Assembly (NCBI GenBank): GCA_023476565.1
Contig: JAMCVZ010000020.1
Span: 1-44,600, forward strand
DNA length: 44,600 bases
Source: Nitrospirota bacterium
GTDB taxonomy: Bacteria > Nitrospirota > Thermodesulfovibrionia > Thermodesulfovibrionales > Dissulfurispiraceae
Direction: 5' to 3'
Every line of letters begins with the position of its first letter. The first letter of the stretch is position 1. Positions 17,171-25,987 of the stretch are shown piece after piece. The notes under the pieces were generated by a model. The model was not told the DNA's origin. It was given only the letters and a program-made list of their open reading frames with translations, and made no database searches. The translations under genes were made by a program, and so were the position numbers.

Positions 17171-18386
17171 TATAGATTACATCGCCAGGGTAGAGGGCGA
17201 GAGCTCGGTAAAGCTTGAGATAGAGGGCGGAAAACTCAAAGATCTCAAGCTCAATATCTGGGAGCCCCCGCGCTTTTTTGAAGGCTTTATGGTTGGCAGG
17301 AAATTCGATGAAGTGCCGGATATCGTTGCCCGGATATGCGGCATATGCCCGGTCTCGCACATGATCACCTCCATAAGGGCTCTTGAGAAAGCCATCGGCT
17401 TTATCCCCTCGGATGAGATTGTAAGGATCAGGAGAATCATGGCATTAAGTCAGATCATGGCGAGCCACGTCGTGCATCTCTATGTGCTTGCGCTTCCGGA
17501 TTATCACAAGCTCGGCATGATAACAGGACTCGACAAAGAGATCAGGAGGCTTTTAAGGATGAAGGAGGCATTGAATGGCATAACAGCCGCATTCGGGGGT
17601 AGGGCGCTCCATCCGGTTGCCATGATTGTCGGCGGATTCCCGAAGCTGCCGCAGAGGGATATCATCGGCATTCTCATCGGCGGACTTGAAGGCATACGAG
17701 GAGATGCACACGAGACTCTGAAGATGATAGCAGAGCTTGATATCCCTTTATTTGAGCCTGAAACAGAGCATGTCGCCCTCAGCGGAGATATAAACAAAGG
17801 CATTATTGTTTCTGACCTCGGGCTCAGGACAGATGAAGATGTGTACAGCAGTTCATTCGAAGAGCGTGAACTCCCTTATTCAAATGCAAAGAGGACGGTA
17901 GTGAAGGGCAGGGGCTCGATTATGGTCGGCGCCTTTTCGAGGCTCAATCTCAACCTGGACAAGCTCCACCCGGAGGCGAAAAGGGCTGCACAGGAAATCG
18001 GATTTGCCCCGCCACTCAAGAATCCCTTTATGAATAATGTCGCTCAGGCCATTGAGATAATTTGCGGCATAGAGGAATGCATTGAGCTCCTCGATGGCTT
18101 TACCGGCAAGGATAATTTTATAATGCCCAAACTCAGAGAGGGGGCGGGCTCTGCAGTCACCGAGGCCCCGCGCGGACTCCTCTATCACCATTACCAATTG
18201 AACCGTCAAGGTGTAGTGGAGAGGGCCAATATCGTAACCCCTACCGCACACAACTTCCTCAGTCTTGAGGAGGCATTAAAAAAACTCGCGAGTGAAAATA
18301 TAAATCTTCCTGAAGACGAGATCGTGTTCAAATGCGAAATGCTCGTCAGGGCATATGACCCGTGCTTCTCGTGCTCGGTACACTGA
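17160..18386 (+). CDS. hydA: Group 3b [NiFe] hydrogenase large (alpha) subunit, catalytic
   Basis: The catalytic subunit (408 aa) binds the Ni-Fe centre through two CxxC motifs: RICGICPVSH (C60, C63) and the C-terminal DPCFSCSVH (C402, C405). Gene order beta-gamma-delta-alpha, the reductase subunit and lack of export signals mark a soluble bidirectional NAD(P)-linked group 3b enzyme. The protein ends exactly at the conserved histidine: the next codon is TGA, so the usual C-terminal peptide removed by a maturation protease is missing. I take the GTG at 17160 (VKINIDYIARVEGE), where homology begins; an ATG at 17121 would add 13 residues. No hyp or protease genes are in the window. Confidence 0.92.
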   Translation: MKINIDYIARVEGESSVKLEIEGGKLKDLKLNIWEPPRFFEGFMVGRKFDEVPDIVARICGICPVSHMITSIRALEKAIGFIPSDEIVRIRRIMALSQIMASHVVHLYVLALPDYHKLGMITGLDKEIRRLLRMKEALNGITAAFGGRALHPVAMIVGGFPKLPQRDIIGILIGGLEGIRGDAHETLKMIAELDIPLFEPETEHVALSGDINKGIIVSDLGLRTDEDVYSSSFEERELPYSNAKRTVVKGRGSIMVGAFSRLNLNLDKLHPEAKRAAQEIGFAPPLKNPFMNNVAQAIEIICGIEECIELLDGFTGKDNFIMPKLREGAGSAVTEAPRGLLYHHYQLNRQGVVERANIVTPTAHNFLSLEEALKKLASENINLPEDEIVFKCEMLVRAYDPCFSCSVH

Positions 18387-18663
18387 GCGGCTTATTTTGA
18401 GAAAGCCATGGACTGCATCAAGGCGATTTAACTCTCCTCGCTGCGGCATCCCTGATATTCCAGATGCCCTGCTCCCGGGTACCAGGCGCACCGTATTCGC
18501 AAATCTTTTCGTTTCTGATATACTTCCCCATGATGATTTCAGTATTGAACAGTTCCGTCGATACTATAATCATGTTTATCAGAGGCGGGCATTCTCCTGA
18601 GTCCACGCTGTCACGTCATCCGCACCGTCACATAAAACCGCCGTCAGGCTCGTGGGGCAACAG
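18387..18663. other. Gap between hydrogenase and dynamin-like gene
   Basis: About 280 bp with no supportable gene. After the alpha-subunit TGA the frame stays open for 14 codons (ending MDCIKAI) to a TAA at about 18429. Short frames on both strands have no recognisable features and no ribosome sites. Confidence 0.4.
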
Positions 18664-21207
18664 ATGGATATCGTAAAAATCAACGGCGCTTCTTATATGC
18701 AGGGCGCTTCTGCGAAAAAGGATTTCTCCGCCCTTTTGGACAAGAAGATACTTCTGGAGGACGACATCCCGGTCTTCCAGTTTGTCGATAATGCCGGCCT
18801 TGACGGGAATTCCATCCATAATATCCGGGTCGCCAGGGAAATAGTGTTCGGCTTCACTACCTGTCTCAAACATAAGCCGACCGGGAAGGTCCTGCTCAAG
18901 CCCGGAAGTTTCAGTGAATTAATCCGGTATCTCGATGAAAAAGAGCTGTTGAATTACCGTTTTGTTTTGGAAACGGAGGACAAGGATGTCCTGAGCAGAA
19001 CAATCCAGTACCTGCTCTATCTCGACATAAACATAGAAGTGATGCTGAAGAAAGAGGAATCCGAAATAAGAAAAATGGAGCTCCTCCTGAAAATGTCCGG
19101 AGACCTGAAGCGGGCACTGGTGGATGCGAAAGGCCGGATCCATAACCGGGGCAAGCATGATGCGATAAGGGAGTACAGAAGCACAATCCTGTATACTCTG
19201 GCCGAGATTGAGACAAATCTGGGGGAGATGCAGGGAAAAGACCTGAAAGTGGCGATCATGGCCCTCAAGAAGTCGGGAAAGAGTGTTGTTGTCAACTGCC
19301 TGCTGGGCGGGGATTATGCGCCTGCAAGCGTAGAGCTCCCCACGTTCACCACCTGCGTATACAGGAAAAGGGAGGGCAAAAAAATATCCCTGGCCTATAA
19401 AGACAACACACTCTCTTTTGACAGCCCCGAAGCTTTGAAGAAGTATATCCTGAATGAATTTAAAAGCATTCATATCGACAAAACGGAATACGCCCCCGAC
19501 GATTGTATGTATGTAAGTTACATCCCCAACAAAGACAGCTTGTGCAACTACACGATTATCGATACGCCGGGACCCGACCTTGCAGGGGATTATTACAAGA
19601 ATATCGCATACAGGTGGATAGGAGAGGCGGACATCATACTGTTCATTATCGATTACTCAAAGCACCTCACCAACAGCGAGGAGGAATTTTTCAGGGCCAT
19701 AAAGAGGGTGTTCGAGGAGCATCAGAAGTTCTATTCCTTTATTGTAATCGTCAACAAGCTCGATCTCATGTATTTAAGCGAAGAGAAGAAATCCGGCCTC
19801 AGATTTATAGATTTCCTGAGGTCGAAACTCAAGGACCTGGGGTATAAGGGGTTCACCGTTTTCGGGATTTCCGCACTGCAGTACATCTACTCTCTTACAG
19901 CCCCCCAGATAGCGGGCTGCGGGGATTTGAATACCAATGACGGCAAAAAGCTCAGGGAGTATCTGGATAAATGCCTGCAGCTCTATCAGGGCAAGGACGA
20001 GATGACGTCCCTGTCTTTCCTTGATAACCAGATAAGAAATTTGTTGCGGTTTCACGGGAAAGAGGATGCAACCCTGCAAGACCTCAAAGAAAAGAGCGGC
20101 GTCGAGCATCTGATGAAATATATCAATTACATCGCGATGGAAAAGGCCCACATCGAGCTCTTCAATCACAAACTGTCGCTTATAGACAGGAAACTCGCGG
20201 AATTCCGCACTAATTTTATCGGGGACCTCCTTGACCGCCTCGAAGAAGACAGCCGCACGCTGGAAAGGACGATAAGCGATATAACACACTTCAGAGAGGA
20301 GATGCTGACAGATGCAAAGCAGGATTTCAAGCCCGAAGAGATCCTGAACAGCATAGAGAAGGACGTAAACCTTGCCCGGAAGTCCCTTTACAAGGTGCTC
20401 ACTATGCATATGGAGAACATCGAGAAGCACCTGGTCAAGATCATCAAATCGCTGTCGAATGCCGAACTCGTATCGTTCCAGAAGGGCAATAGCCTGAAGG
20501 CGATCGGGGACATGTTTTACAAGATCGAAAAAGGCATCATAGAGAAATTATATGCACCGGTCCTGGGGAAGCATTGCGGAAGCTTAAACAAGGAGCTGGC
20601 CGCACGGAACAAAAGGTTCGGAGAATTCAAGGGAACAATACAGGAAAAGATATCCGACCTCGACATGCACTTTAAAAAGAATTACCGGTTGAACTGCTCG
20701 GACGTTGTGCTGCCCGGAGTGCCGGACTCTTTCACCAGGTTCGATTTCGCTCCTATCGTCATGAGGCTGGACGACCTTTTCGCCCAATCCCTCATCAAGG
20801 AGCGGCTTATAAGGAAGAGAGGGCTTCTGGGTTCGCTGCTTATGGTTACCTCCCTCGGATTTATAAATGTCAAAACCGGAAAATTCAAATTCGACGATAT
20901 AAAACTGAAAAAGGCGCTCCTCCTCGAAAGAAAGAGCCTTGACGGCAATACGCAGCAGCAGGTCGACGAGATGCACAGAAAGCTGCTGTCGCATATAAGC
21001 GTCCACCTCAATCGCCTGGAAAACAGCCTCCTGGAGACATACGGCGCATTTGAAAATGACTGCACGACCGTTTTTAATAATTTCACCGATGATCTGAAAA
21101 TATTTAAAAAGGAAATTGAATCTAAGATCGAATTCCTGAAAGAAGCGGAAAAAGGACTGGAACGGTTTACCGCCTTATGGGACAAGATAAGGACCCCCGA
21201 TCAATAA
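18664..21207 (+). CDS. Large dynamin-like GTPase
   Basis: A protein of 847 aa with a dynamin-type GTPase domain after an unfamiliar N-terminal region of about 140 residues and a helical linker. G1 is ALKKSGKS (about 200-207), with alanine where the first P-loop glycine usually is. G2 lies in ELPTFTT (about 224-230), G3 is DTPG (about 300-303) and G4 is NKLD (about 364-367). The remaining 450 residues are charged, helical and coiled-coil rich. A single hydrophobic stretch, GLLGSLLMVTSLGFI (about 720-735), resembles the membrane-inserting paddle of bacterial dynamin-like proteins. Membrane remodelling or repair is a likely role. A GTG at 18652 would add four residues; the ATG has GGGG 6 nt upstream. 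It is a single gene, without the usual paired second dynamin. Confidence 0.8.
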   Translation: MDIVKINGASYMQGASAKKDFSALLDKKILLEDDIPVFQFVDNAGLDGNSIHNIRVAREIVFGFTTCLKHKPTGKVLLKPGSFSELIRYLDEKELLNYRFVLETEDKDVLSRTIQYLLYLDINIEVMLKKEESEIRKMELLLKMSGDLKRALVDAKGRIHNRGKHDAIREYRSTILYTLAEIETNLGEMQGKDLKVAIMALKKSGKSVVVNCLLGGDYAPASVELPTFTTCVYRKREGKKISLAYKDNTLSFDSPEALKKYILNEFKSIHIDKTEYAPDDCMYVSYIPNKDSLCNYTIIDTPGPDLAGDYYKNIAYRWIGEADIILFIIDYSKHLTNSEEEFFRAIKRVFEEHQKFYSFIVIVNKLDLMYLSEEKKSGLRFIDFLRSKLKDLGYKGFTVFGISALQYIYSLTAPQIAGCGDLNTNDGKKLREYLDKCLQLYQGKDEMTSLSFLDNQIRNLLRFHGKEDATLQDLKEKSGVEHLMKYINYIAMEKAHIELFNHKLSLIDRKLAEFRTNFIGDLLDRLEEDSRTLERTISDITHFREEMLTDAKQDFKPEEILNSIEKDVNLARKSLYKVLTMHMENIEKHLVKIIKSLSNAELVSFQKGNSLKAIGDMFYKIEKGIIEKLYAPVLGKHCGSLNKELAARNKRFGEFKGTIQEKISDLDMHFKKNYRLNCSDVVLPGVPDSFTRFDFAPIVMRLDDLFAQSLIKERLIRKRGLLGSLLMVTSLGFINVKTGKFKFDDIKLKKALLLERKSLDGNTQQQVDEMHRKLLSHISVHLNRLENSLLETYGAFENDCTTVFNNFTDDLKIFKKEIESKIEFLKEAEKGLERFTALWDKIRTPDQ

Positions 21208-21244
21208 ACCGTCCTGCCTGCATCAGCGCCTGCAATTCGGGGTA

Positions 21245-21273
21245 TCGACTATCGACCGCCGTTATAGTATACT
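21245..21273 (+). promoter_or_regulatory. Promoter at the APS-kinase-like gene
   Basis: TCGACT (21245-21250), a 17-bp spacer and TATACT (21268-21273) resemble a sigma-70 promoter. The -10 box ends 7 nt before the ATG at 21281 and there is no ribosome site, so the message would be leaderless. Confidence 0.45.
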
Positions 21274-21280
21274 TTGACTC

Positions 21281-21832
21281 ATGAGCGGCTTTGTCATATG
21301 GCTAACGGGGCTGCCGGGGAGCGGCAAGAGCACCATCGCGGACGGAGTAAAAGAGCTCTTCCCCGGCTTCGTTGTCCTCAGGATGGACAAGCTGAGAGAG
21401 ATCGTAACACCTGAACCCGCGTTCTCGGAATCCGAAAGGGACCTGGTATACCGTGCCATTGTCTATACGGCGAAGACCCTTTCAGACCTCGGCCACGAGG
21501 TAATCATCGACGCCACCGGAAATATGAGGAAATGGAGGGAGCTTGCGAGGCTGCTTGTCCCGAATTTTGCCGAGATATATTTGAAGTGCTCCCTGCAGGT
21601 CTGCGCAGGCAGGGAGGCATCACGCGCGGACACCCGCGGCGCTCCCCCAGAAATTTACAAAAAGGGAAAGGCGGGCTGGCCTGTGCCGGGAATGCAGGTC
21701 CCGTACGAGGAGCCTTTGAATCCGGAACTCGTCGTCGATACGGACAAGCTGACATTTGATGATTCATTGTCTCTCATACGGGAGTTTATATCAGAAAGAC
21801 TGCCCGGCCTCCGGCAACGCCACAGCGGATAA
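21281..21832 (+). CDS. APS-kinase-like P-loop protein
   Basis: This 183-residue protein has a Walker A motif WLTGLPGSGKSTIA at the N-terminus, IDATGNMRKWRELAR near 74-88 and the C-terminal block IYKKGKAG...VPYEEPLNPELVVDTDK. That order matches adenylylsulfate kinase (CysC), which phosphorylates APS to PAPS. However, the DGDxxR motif that binds the nucleotide in CysC is replaced by RMDKLREIV (about 31-39), so another small substrate is possible. No sulfate-assimilation genes adjoin it. It stands alone between the dynamin-like protein and a chemoreceptor. Confidence 0.72.
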   Translation: MSGFVIWLTGLPGSGKSTIADGVKELFPGFVVLRMDKLREIVTPEPAFSESERDLVYRAIVYTAKTLSDLGHEVIIDATGNMRKWRELARLLVPNFAEIYLKCSLQVCAGREASRADTRGAPPEIYKKGKAGWPVPGMQVPYEEPLNPELVVDTDKLTFDDSLSLIREFISERLPGLRQRHSG

Positions 21833-22030
21833 GCTCAAAATCAACATACCGGATTGCAGAGCTCAAAATTTGGCTTTTGGGATTTGAGAAACGGCTCCCG
21901 ACAACAGGATATAATGCCTGCGTTGCGCCTTGCAACTGTTTTGCCAAATTTAAATACACGATTGCATTTATAAAGCTTTTCGAGTATATTTATTTGTTTC
22001 CAGCAATGCCCTTATTTAGAGGAGGAGAAA

Positions 22031-23629
22031 ATGAAGTCCCTCGCCAATGTATCAATTAAAAACCTTTACAAAATTCAAATAGCCTCTGTAATTCTCCTGG
22101 TTTTCAGCGCCTGCCTGGTTTGGTTTTATACGATGCGCCTTACCGAAAGTGTCAGCGCTGAAAATGCTCAGCATGCGGATATACAGGTTTTTATGAAGGA
22201 AAAGTATATAGATCACCTGCTATGGATACAGGCCCTCAGCGAGCACGTCTATGAGGGCAAGAAATTTGAGAAGGCGCTCGACCCTGAGAAGTGCGATTTC
22301 GGCAAGTGGTATCTTGCGTACAAACCCGCCGGGGATGAAGCCGAGATATACAAAGCGATGGATGAGCCCCACAGAAAGCTGCATAAGACTGCAGAAGCCA
22401 TACTCGCAACGGACGACAAGGCGAAGAAGGCGGAAATCTTCAATGAACAGAGCCTTGTGATTGTAAAGGATATAAAGGAGCTCTTCAACAAGCTGGCGGA
22501 TATAAGAAAAGCAAAAGCGGAAAAGAATACCCAGCGCCTGCATGCGATACAAAGCAGGATCAATATATCTCTCTGGCTCATCCTGGGCGCAACCATCATA
22601 GGCTGCATACTCATGTACAACCTGGTCGGCAAGCAATTATTGCTGGACCCGATGAAATCCCTTAAAGAAAGTTTTGATAAAATGGCAAAGGGAGACCTTA
22701 CGGCCGATTTTTCCTTCAACTCCTCAAACAATGAGATAGGTCATATGTGCTCCACAGCTTCAACAACCACAAATCAGATAAAAAAGGTGATACAAAATGT
22801 CTCCTCTGCAACAAGCCGCATTGCCGCATCCTCCGAGGAATTCTCCCAGACCTCCGCTGAAGTCAACAGGTCCTCACAGGAGCAACTCTCGCAGATCGAG
22901 CAGGTGGCCTCTGCTACAGCGGAGATGTCGCAGACCGTAATAGATGTGGCAAAGAACGCGTCAAGAGCCGCGGATGCGACAAAGCAGACCTCCGGCATCG
23001 CCCTGAAGGGGAAGGAGGTTGTAGAGAGGGCGGTATCCGCGATGCTCGGTATTGCGGATACCGTAAAAGAGTCCGCCAATACCATTGATGATCTCGGGCA
23101 CAGTTCCCAGGAAATAGGAGAGATCGTTTCCGTAATCAACGATATCGCGGACCAGACCAATCTCCTTGCGCTCAATGCCGCCATTGAGGCCGCACGGGCA
23201 GGGGAGCAGGGCAGGGGTTTTGCCGTTGTAGCGGACGAGGTCAGGAGGCTTGCGGAGCGGACAGGCAAGGCTACGCAGGAAATCACCGGTAAGATATCCG
23301 CAATACAGCAGATGGCGGAGCGCTCGGTGGATGCGATGAGAAAGGGAAGCGACGAGGTCGCGGGAGGCGTAGAGCTTGCGCAGAAGGCATCGGGCTCGCT
23401 GGATGAGATAGTGGGCGCATCAAGAAACGCAATGGATATGGTGCAGCTCATAGCAACGGCGACCGAGGAGCAATCGGCGGCAGCGGAAGAGATAACGCAT
23501 AACATTGAGAATGTCTCTTCCATTATAAACAGGACATCGGCGGCAATCGGCCAGATAGATAACGCAGCTCAGGACCTGGCCAGGCTCTCGTCCGAACTTC
23601 AGGATATGATAAAATGGTTTAAAATATGA
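22031..23629 (+). CDS. Methyl-accepting chemotaxis protein with CZB zinc-binding sensor domain
   Basis: This 532-residue chemoreceptor has membrane segments at about 17-34 and 178-197, with the sensor domain between them outside the membrane. The sensor carries the CZB signature: H62 in DHLLWIQAL, C88 in CDFGKWY and histidines in EPHRKLHK (114, 118). Together these bind zinc and in other systems respond to metal or oxidants. A HAMP linker follows, then a full signalling domain with the conserved hairpin IADQTNLLALNAAIEAARAG. A strong ribosome site (GAGGAGG) precedes the ATG. The isochorismatase-like gene overlaps its stop. No che genes are in the window. Confidence 0.92.
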   Translation: MKSLANVSIKNLYKIQIASVILLVFSACLVWFYTMRLTESVSAENAQHADIQVFMKEKYIDHLLWIQALSEHVYEGKKFEKALDPEKCDFGKWYLAYKPAGDEAEIYKAMDEPHRKLHKTAEAILATDDKAKKAEIFNEQSLVIVKDIKELFNKLADIRKAKAEKNTQRLHAIQSRINISLWLILGATIIGCILMYNLVGKQLLLDPMKSLKESFDKMAKGDLTADFSFNSSNNEIGHMCSTASTTTNQIKKVIQNVSSATSRIAASSEEFSQTSAEVNRSSQEQLSQIEQVASATAEMSQTVIDVAKNASRAADATKQTSGIALKGKEVVERAVSAMLGIADTVKESANTIDDLGHSSQEIGEIVSVINDIADQTNLLALNAAIEAARAGEQGRGFAVVADEVRRLAERTGKATQEITGKISAIQQMAERSVDAMRKGSDEVAGGVELAQKASGSLDEIVGASRNAMDMVQLIATATEEQSAAAEEITHNIENVSSIINRTSAAIGQIDNAAQDLARLSSELQDMIKWFKI

Positions 23630-24204
23630 CGGGCAAATTCTCTCTTGATGCAAATGATACCGCTTTGCTGATAGTCGATATCCAGGACAGGCTCGCGGTA
23701 ATCATGAAGGCACGGGATGAGGTCGTAAAAAATTGCCTTCACCTCATCGAGCTCGCAAAAATGCTGGACATCCCCATAGTGCTGACTGAACAATACCCGA
23801 AGGGGCTCGGCCGGACAGTCAGCGGGATACGCGATGCGCTGCCCGCATATCAACCGTTGGAAAAACTGACTTTCAGCTGCTGCGGAGAGCCTCATTTCCT
23901 GGACGAAATAAGAAAACTCAACAAAAAAAATATTATCCTCACCGGCATGGAGACCCACATCTGTGTCCTTCAGACCTGCACCGGCCTCCTGGGGGACGGG
24001 CTCAATGTCCATCTGGTGCAGGATGCCGTATGCTCAAGGACTAAGGAGAACTGGCAGACCGCGACCGAATTCATGCGCGATGCGGGGGCGGTGGTAACCT
24101 GCACAGAGACCGTCCTTTTCCAGCTTCTGAAGGTCGCCGGCACCGAAGAGTTCAAGGCAATCTCGAAGAGGATTAAAACAAGGGGTTGTGCTCAGGGGGA
24201 TTAA
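23626..24204 (+). CDS. Isochorismatase-family cysteine hydrolase
   Basis: This 192-residue cytoplasmic hydrolase belongs to the isochorismatase/nicotinamidase fold. The catalytic triad can be read as aspartate in LLIVDIQDRL (near 18), lysine in LEKLTFSCC (near 81) and cysteine in GMETHICVLQT (near 114). The G-M-E-T-H-I-C-V motif puts it in the YcaC/hydrolase branch rather than the true nicotinamidases, so the substrate is uncertain. Its ATG overlaps the chemoreceptor TGA (ATGA) and there is no separate ribosome site, so it is translationally coupled to the receptor. It converges with the release-factor-like gene 21 bp downstream. Confidence 0.88.
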   Translation: MTGKFSLDANDTALLIVDIQDRLAVIMKARDEVVKNCLHLIELAKMLDIPIVLTEQYPKGLGRTVSGIRDALPAYQPLEKLTFSCCGEPHFLDEIRKLNKKNIILTGMETHICVLQTCTGLLGDGLNVHLVQDAVCSRTKENWQTATEFMRDAGAVVTCTETVLFQLLKVAGTEEFKAISKRIKTRGCAQGD

Positions 24205-24225
24205 AAAGGACGGGGTTGCAGGGTC

Positions 24226-24645
24226 TTATTCATTATCCTTGTATCTGAAAGTCCTCATCTTCTTCTTTGCCGATATTTTCGCCTTTGCTTCCAATATCTT
24301 TTCCTTCACCTTCTGCGGACGTTTCCTTTTCTGGCGGCGCTTTTTCTCCAACCGCTGTATCTTTTCCCTTTCCTTGTTTTTCGTCATCTCTTCGATCTTT
24401 TCGACAAGAAGTATCCGCGCCTGGTAGCGGTTGAGGGCCTGGGAGCGCTCCTGCTGGCATTTGACTTCAATGCCGGTGGGGATATGTTTCAGGTAAACGC
24501 AGGTGGAGGTCTTGTTCACATGCTGGCCGCCTTTGCCGCTTGAGCGCACAAAATGTTCCTCTATGTCCTTTTCGCGGATATTCAGCTCCTGCATCTTTCC
24601 CCTGAGGGCCTGCTCTTTCAATTGGCTTATGGAAAATAGTCTCAT
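24226..24645 (-). CDS. Release-factor-like GGQ protein (ArfB/YaeJ type)
   Basis: The 139-residue protein has the peptidyl-tRNA hydrolysis motif GGQ in FVRSSGKGGQHVNKTSTCV (about 33-51), but lacks the codon-recognition and RF1/RF2 anticodon domains. The C-terminal 55 residues are very basic (KKRRQKRKRPQK and similar), like the tail that enters the empty mRNA channel in ArfB. It is expected to release peptides from stalled ribosomes. GGAG lies 5 nt before the ATG. An insertion sequence sits just upstream, inside what was its promoter region. Confidence 0.88.
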   Translation of the reverse strand: MRLFSISQLKEQALRGKMQELNIREKDIEEHFVRSSGKGGQHVNKTSTCVYLKHIPTGIEVKCQQERSQALNRYQARILLVEKIEEMTKNKEREKIQRLEKKRRQKRKRPQKVKEKILEAKAKISAKKKMRTFRYKDNE

Positions 24646-24691
24646 TCCGGCTCCTTGTATTCCATACTATACCATCTTTCGGAGCGGCGGT

Positions 24692-25904
24692 GCAGGGCAA
24701 ACGCACTATATAGGTTAAATCAGTAGATCGGGCATAGTATCTGCAATAACATGGGCATTAAAAAAACAGGAGGAGCCCATGTTACCAAATCCCAAGCCGT
24801 ATTTTGACAGAGTATCAGACCCCCGGAGAGAGACAGAAAACAAGCTGCATGCGCTTTCAGACATCCTGAGCATAGTATTGTGTGCAGTCATATCGGGGTG
24901 TGACGACTGGGAAGCGATAGCAATATTTGGGGAGGCAAAAAAGGACTGGCTCAGGAAATTTTTGCCGCTTACCAATGGAATCCCATCACACGATACATTC
25001 AGGAGAGTTTTTTTATTAATAGACCCCAAGGTGTTTGAAGAAGCCTTTACCTTATGGGCAAGAGACGCAAAGATGGGCTCAGAAGATCACATCGCGTTGG
25101 ATGGAAAGACCTTGAGGCGTTCACATCGTGGTAAAGCTGGGCGAGCCTTGCATATGCTGCACGCATGGTCTTGCAAGCACGGTGTTTTGATAGGACAGCG
25201 CAAGGTAGATAGCAAGACAAATGAAATAACAGCAATCCCCGATGTGCTTTCACTGTTTGACCTGAAAGATGTTACGGTGACCATAGATGCCATGGGTTGT
25301 CAGAAGGACGTAGCTGAGCAGATAGTTCAAGCAGAGGGAAACTATGTGCTTGCGCTAAAGGGCAATCAAGGCGACCTGTTGGATGATGTAAAACTGTATC
25401 TTGACACAGAGGCCAGGGATAGGCCGAGAGGAGATTTCAAAACTGTGGAAAAGGATCACGGCCGGATTGAGACACGGAAGGTATGGGCTACGGATAATAT
25501 TGATTGGATGGAGCAGAAAGAAAAGTGGAGGGGATTAAAATCTCTCGTTATGGTGGATGCCACGCGTGAGATACAGGGGGAAAAGACAACCGAGCGCAGG
25601 TACTACATCTCATCCTTGGCTGCCGACGCTAAGCATTTAGGCTCAACCATTCGCGCGCACTGGGGGATTGAGAATAGTCTTCACTATGTTCTGGACATGG
25701 CGTTTAACGAAGACCAGAGCCGAGCAAGAACCGGCGATAGCGCTGAGAATCTGGCTATAATCAGACGCTTTGCCCTGAATCTGCTGAAGCAAAACAAATC
25801 TTGCAAGCTTGGAGTGAAAAACAAAAGGTTAAGGGCTGGCTATGATGACAAATACAGAGCTGAGATTCTCAACCTCCAGGGGGCAGCATAGTGCGTTCGC
25901 CCTG
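24692..25904 (+). mobile_element. Complete ISAs1-type insertion sequence with 10-bp target duplication
   Basis: Terminal inverted repeats CAGGGCAAACGCACTAT (24692-24708) and its mirror at 25888-25904 agree at 16 of 17 positions. The flanks carry perfect 10-bp direct repeats AGCGGCGGTG (24682-24691 and 25905-25914). The element is 1213 bp and holds one intact transposase gene. Perfect target repeats and an open transposase suggest a recent insertion. It lies between two genes and interrupts neither. Confidence 0.92.
24779..25891 (+). CDS. ISAs1-family transposase (DDE)
   Basis: A 370-residue transposase of the ISAs1 (H-repeat associated) group. It opens with the family DDE_Tnp-associated N-terminus (YFDRVSDPRRETENKLHALS...). 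The catalytic residues can be placed in ALDGKTLRRS, TIDAMGCQKD and HWGIENSLHYVLDMAFNEDQ. The frame is full length and uninterrupted, and its stop lies inside the right inverted repeat. An ATG with AGGAG 5-6 nt upstream begins it. Confidence 0.95.
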   Translation: MLPNPKPYFDRVSDPRRETENKLHALSDILSIVLCAVISGCDDWEAIAIFGEAKKDWLRKFLPLTNGIPSHDTFRRVFLLIDPKVFEEAFTLWARDAKMGSEDHIALDGKTLRRSHRGKAGRALHMLHAWSCKHGVLIGQRKVDSKTNEITAIPDVLSLFDLKDVTVTIDAMGCQKDVAEQIVQAEGNYVLALKGNQGDLLDDVKLYLDTEARDRPRGDFKTVEKDHGRIETRKVWATDNIDWMEQKEKWRGLKSLVMVDATREIQGEKTTERRYYISSLAADAKHLGSTIRAHWGIENSLHYVLDMAFNEDQSRARTGDSAENLAIIRRFALNLLKQNKSCKLGVKNKRLRAGYDDKYRAEILNLQGAA

Positions 25905-25987
25905 AGCGGCGGTGACCGGCATTTGCTTAAATCATTGTAAATATGCTAAACTTTTATATAAAGTTTCAGAAGTTTTTGGGTATACAG

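Noticed and set aside
18387-18606. Short frames after the hydrogenase, considered as a maturation protease
   Set aside because: No protease motif, no ribosome site, and the frames are too short.
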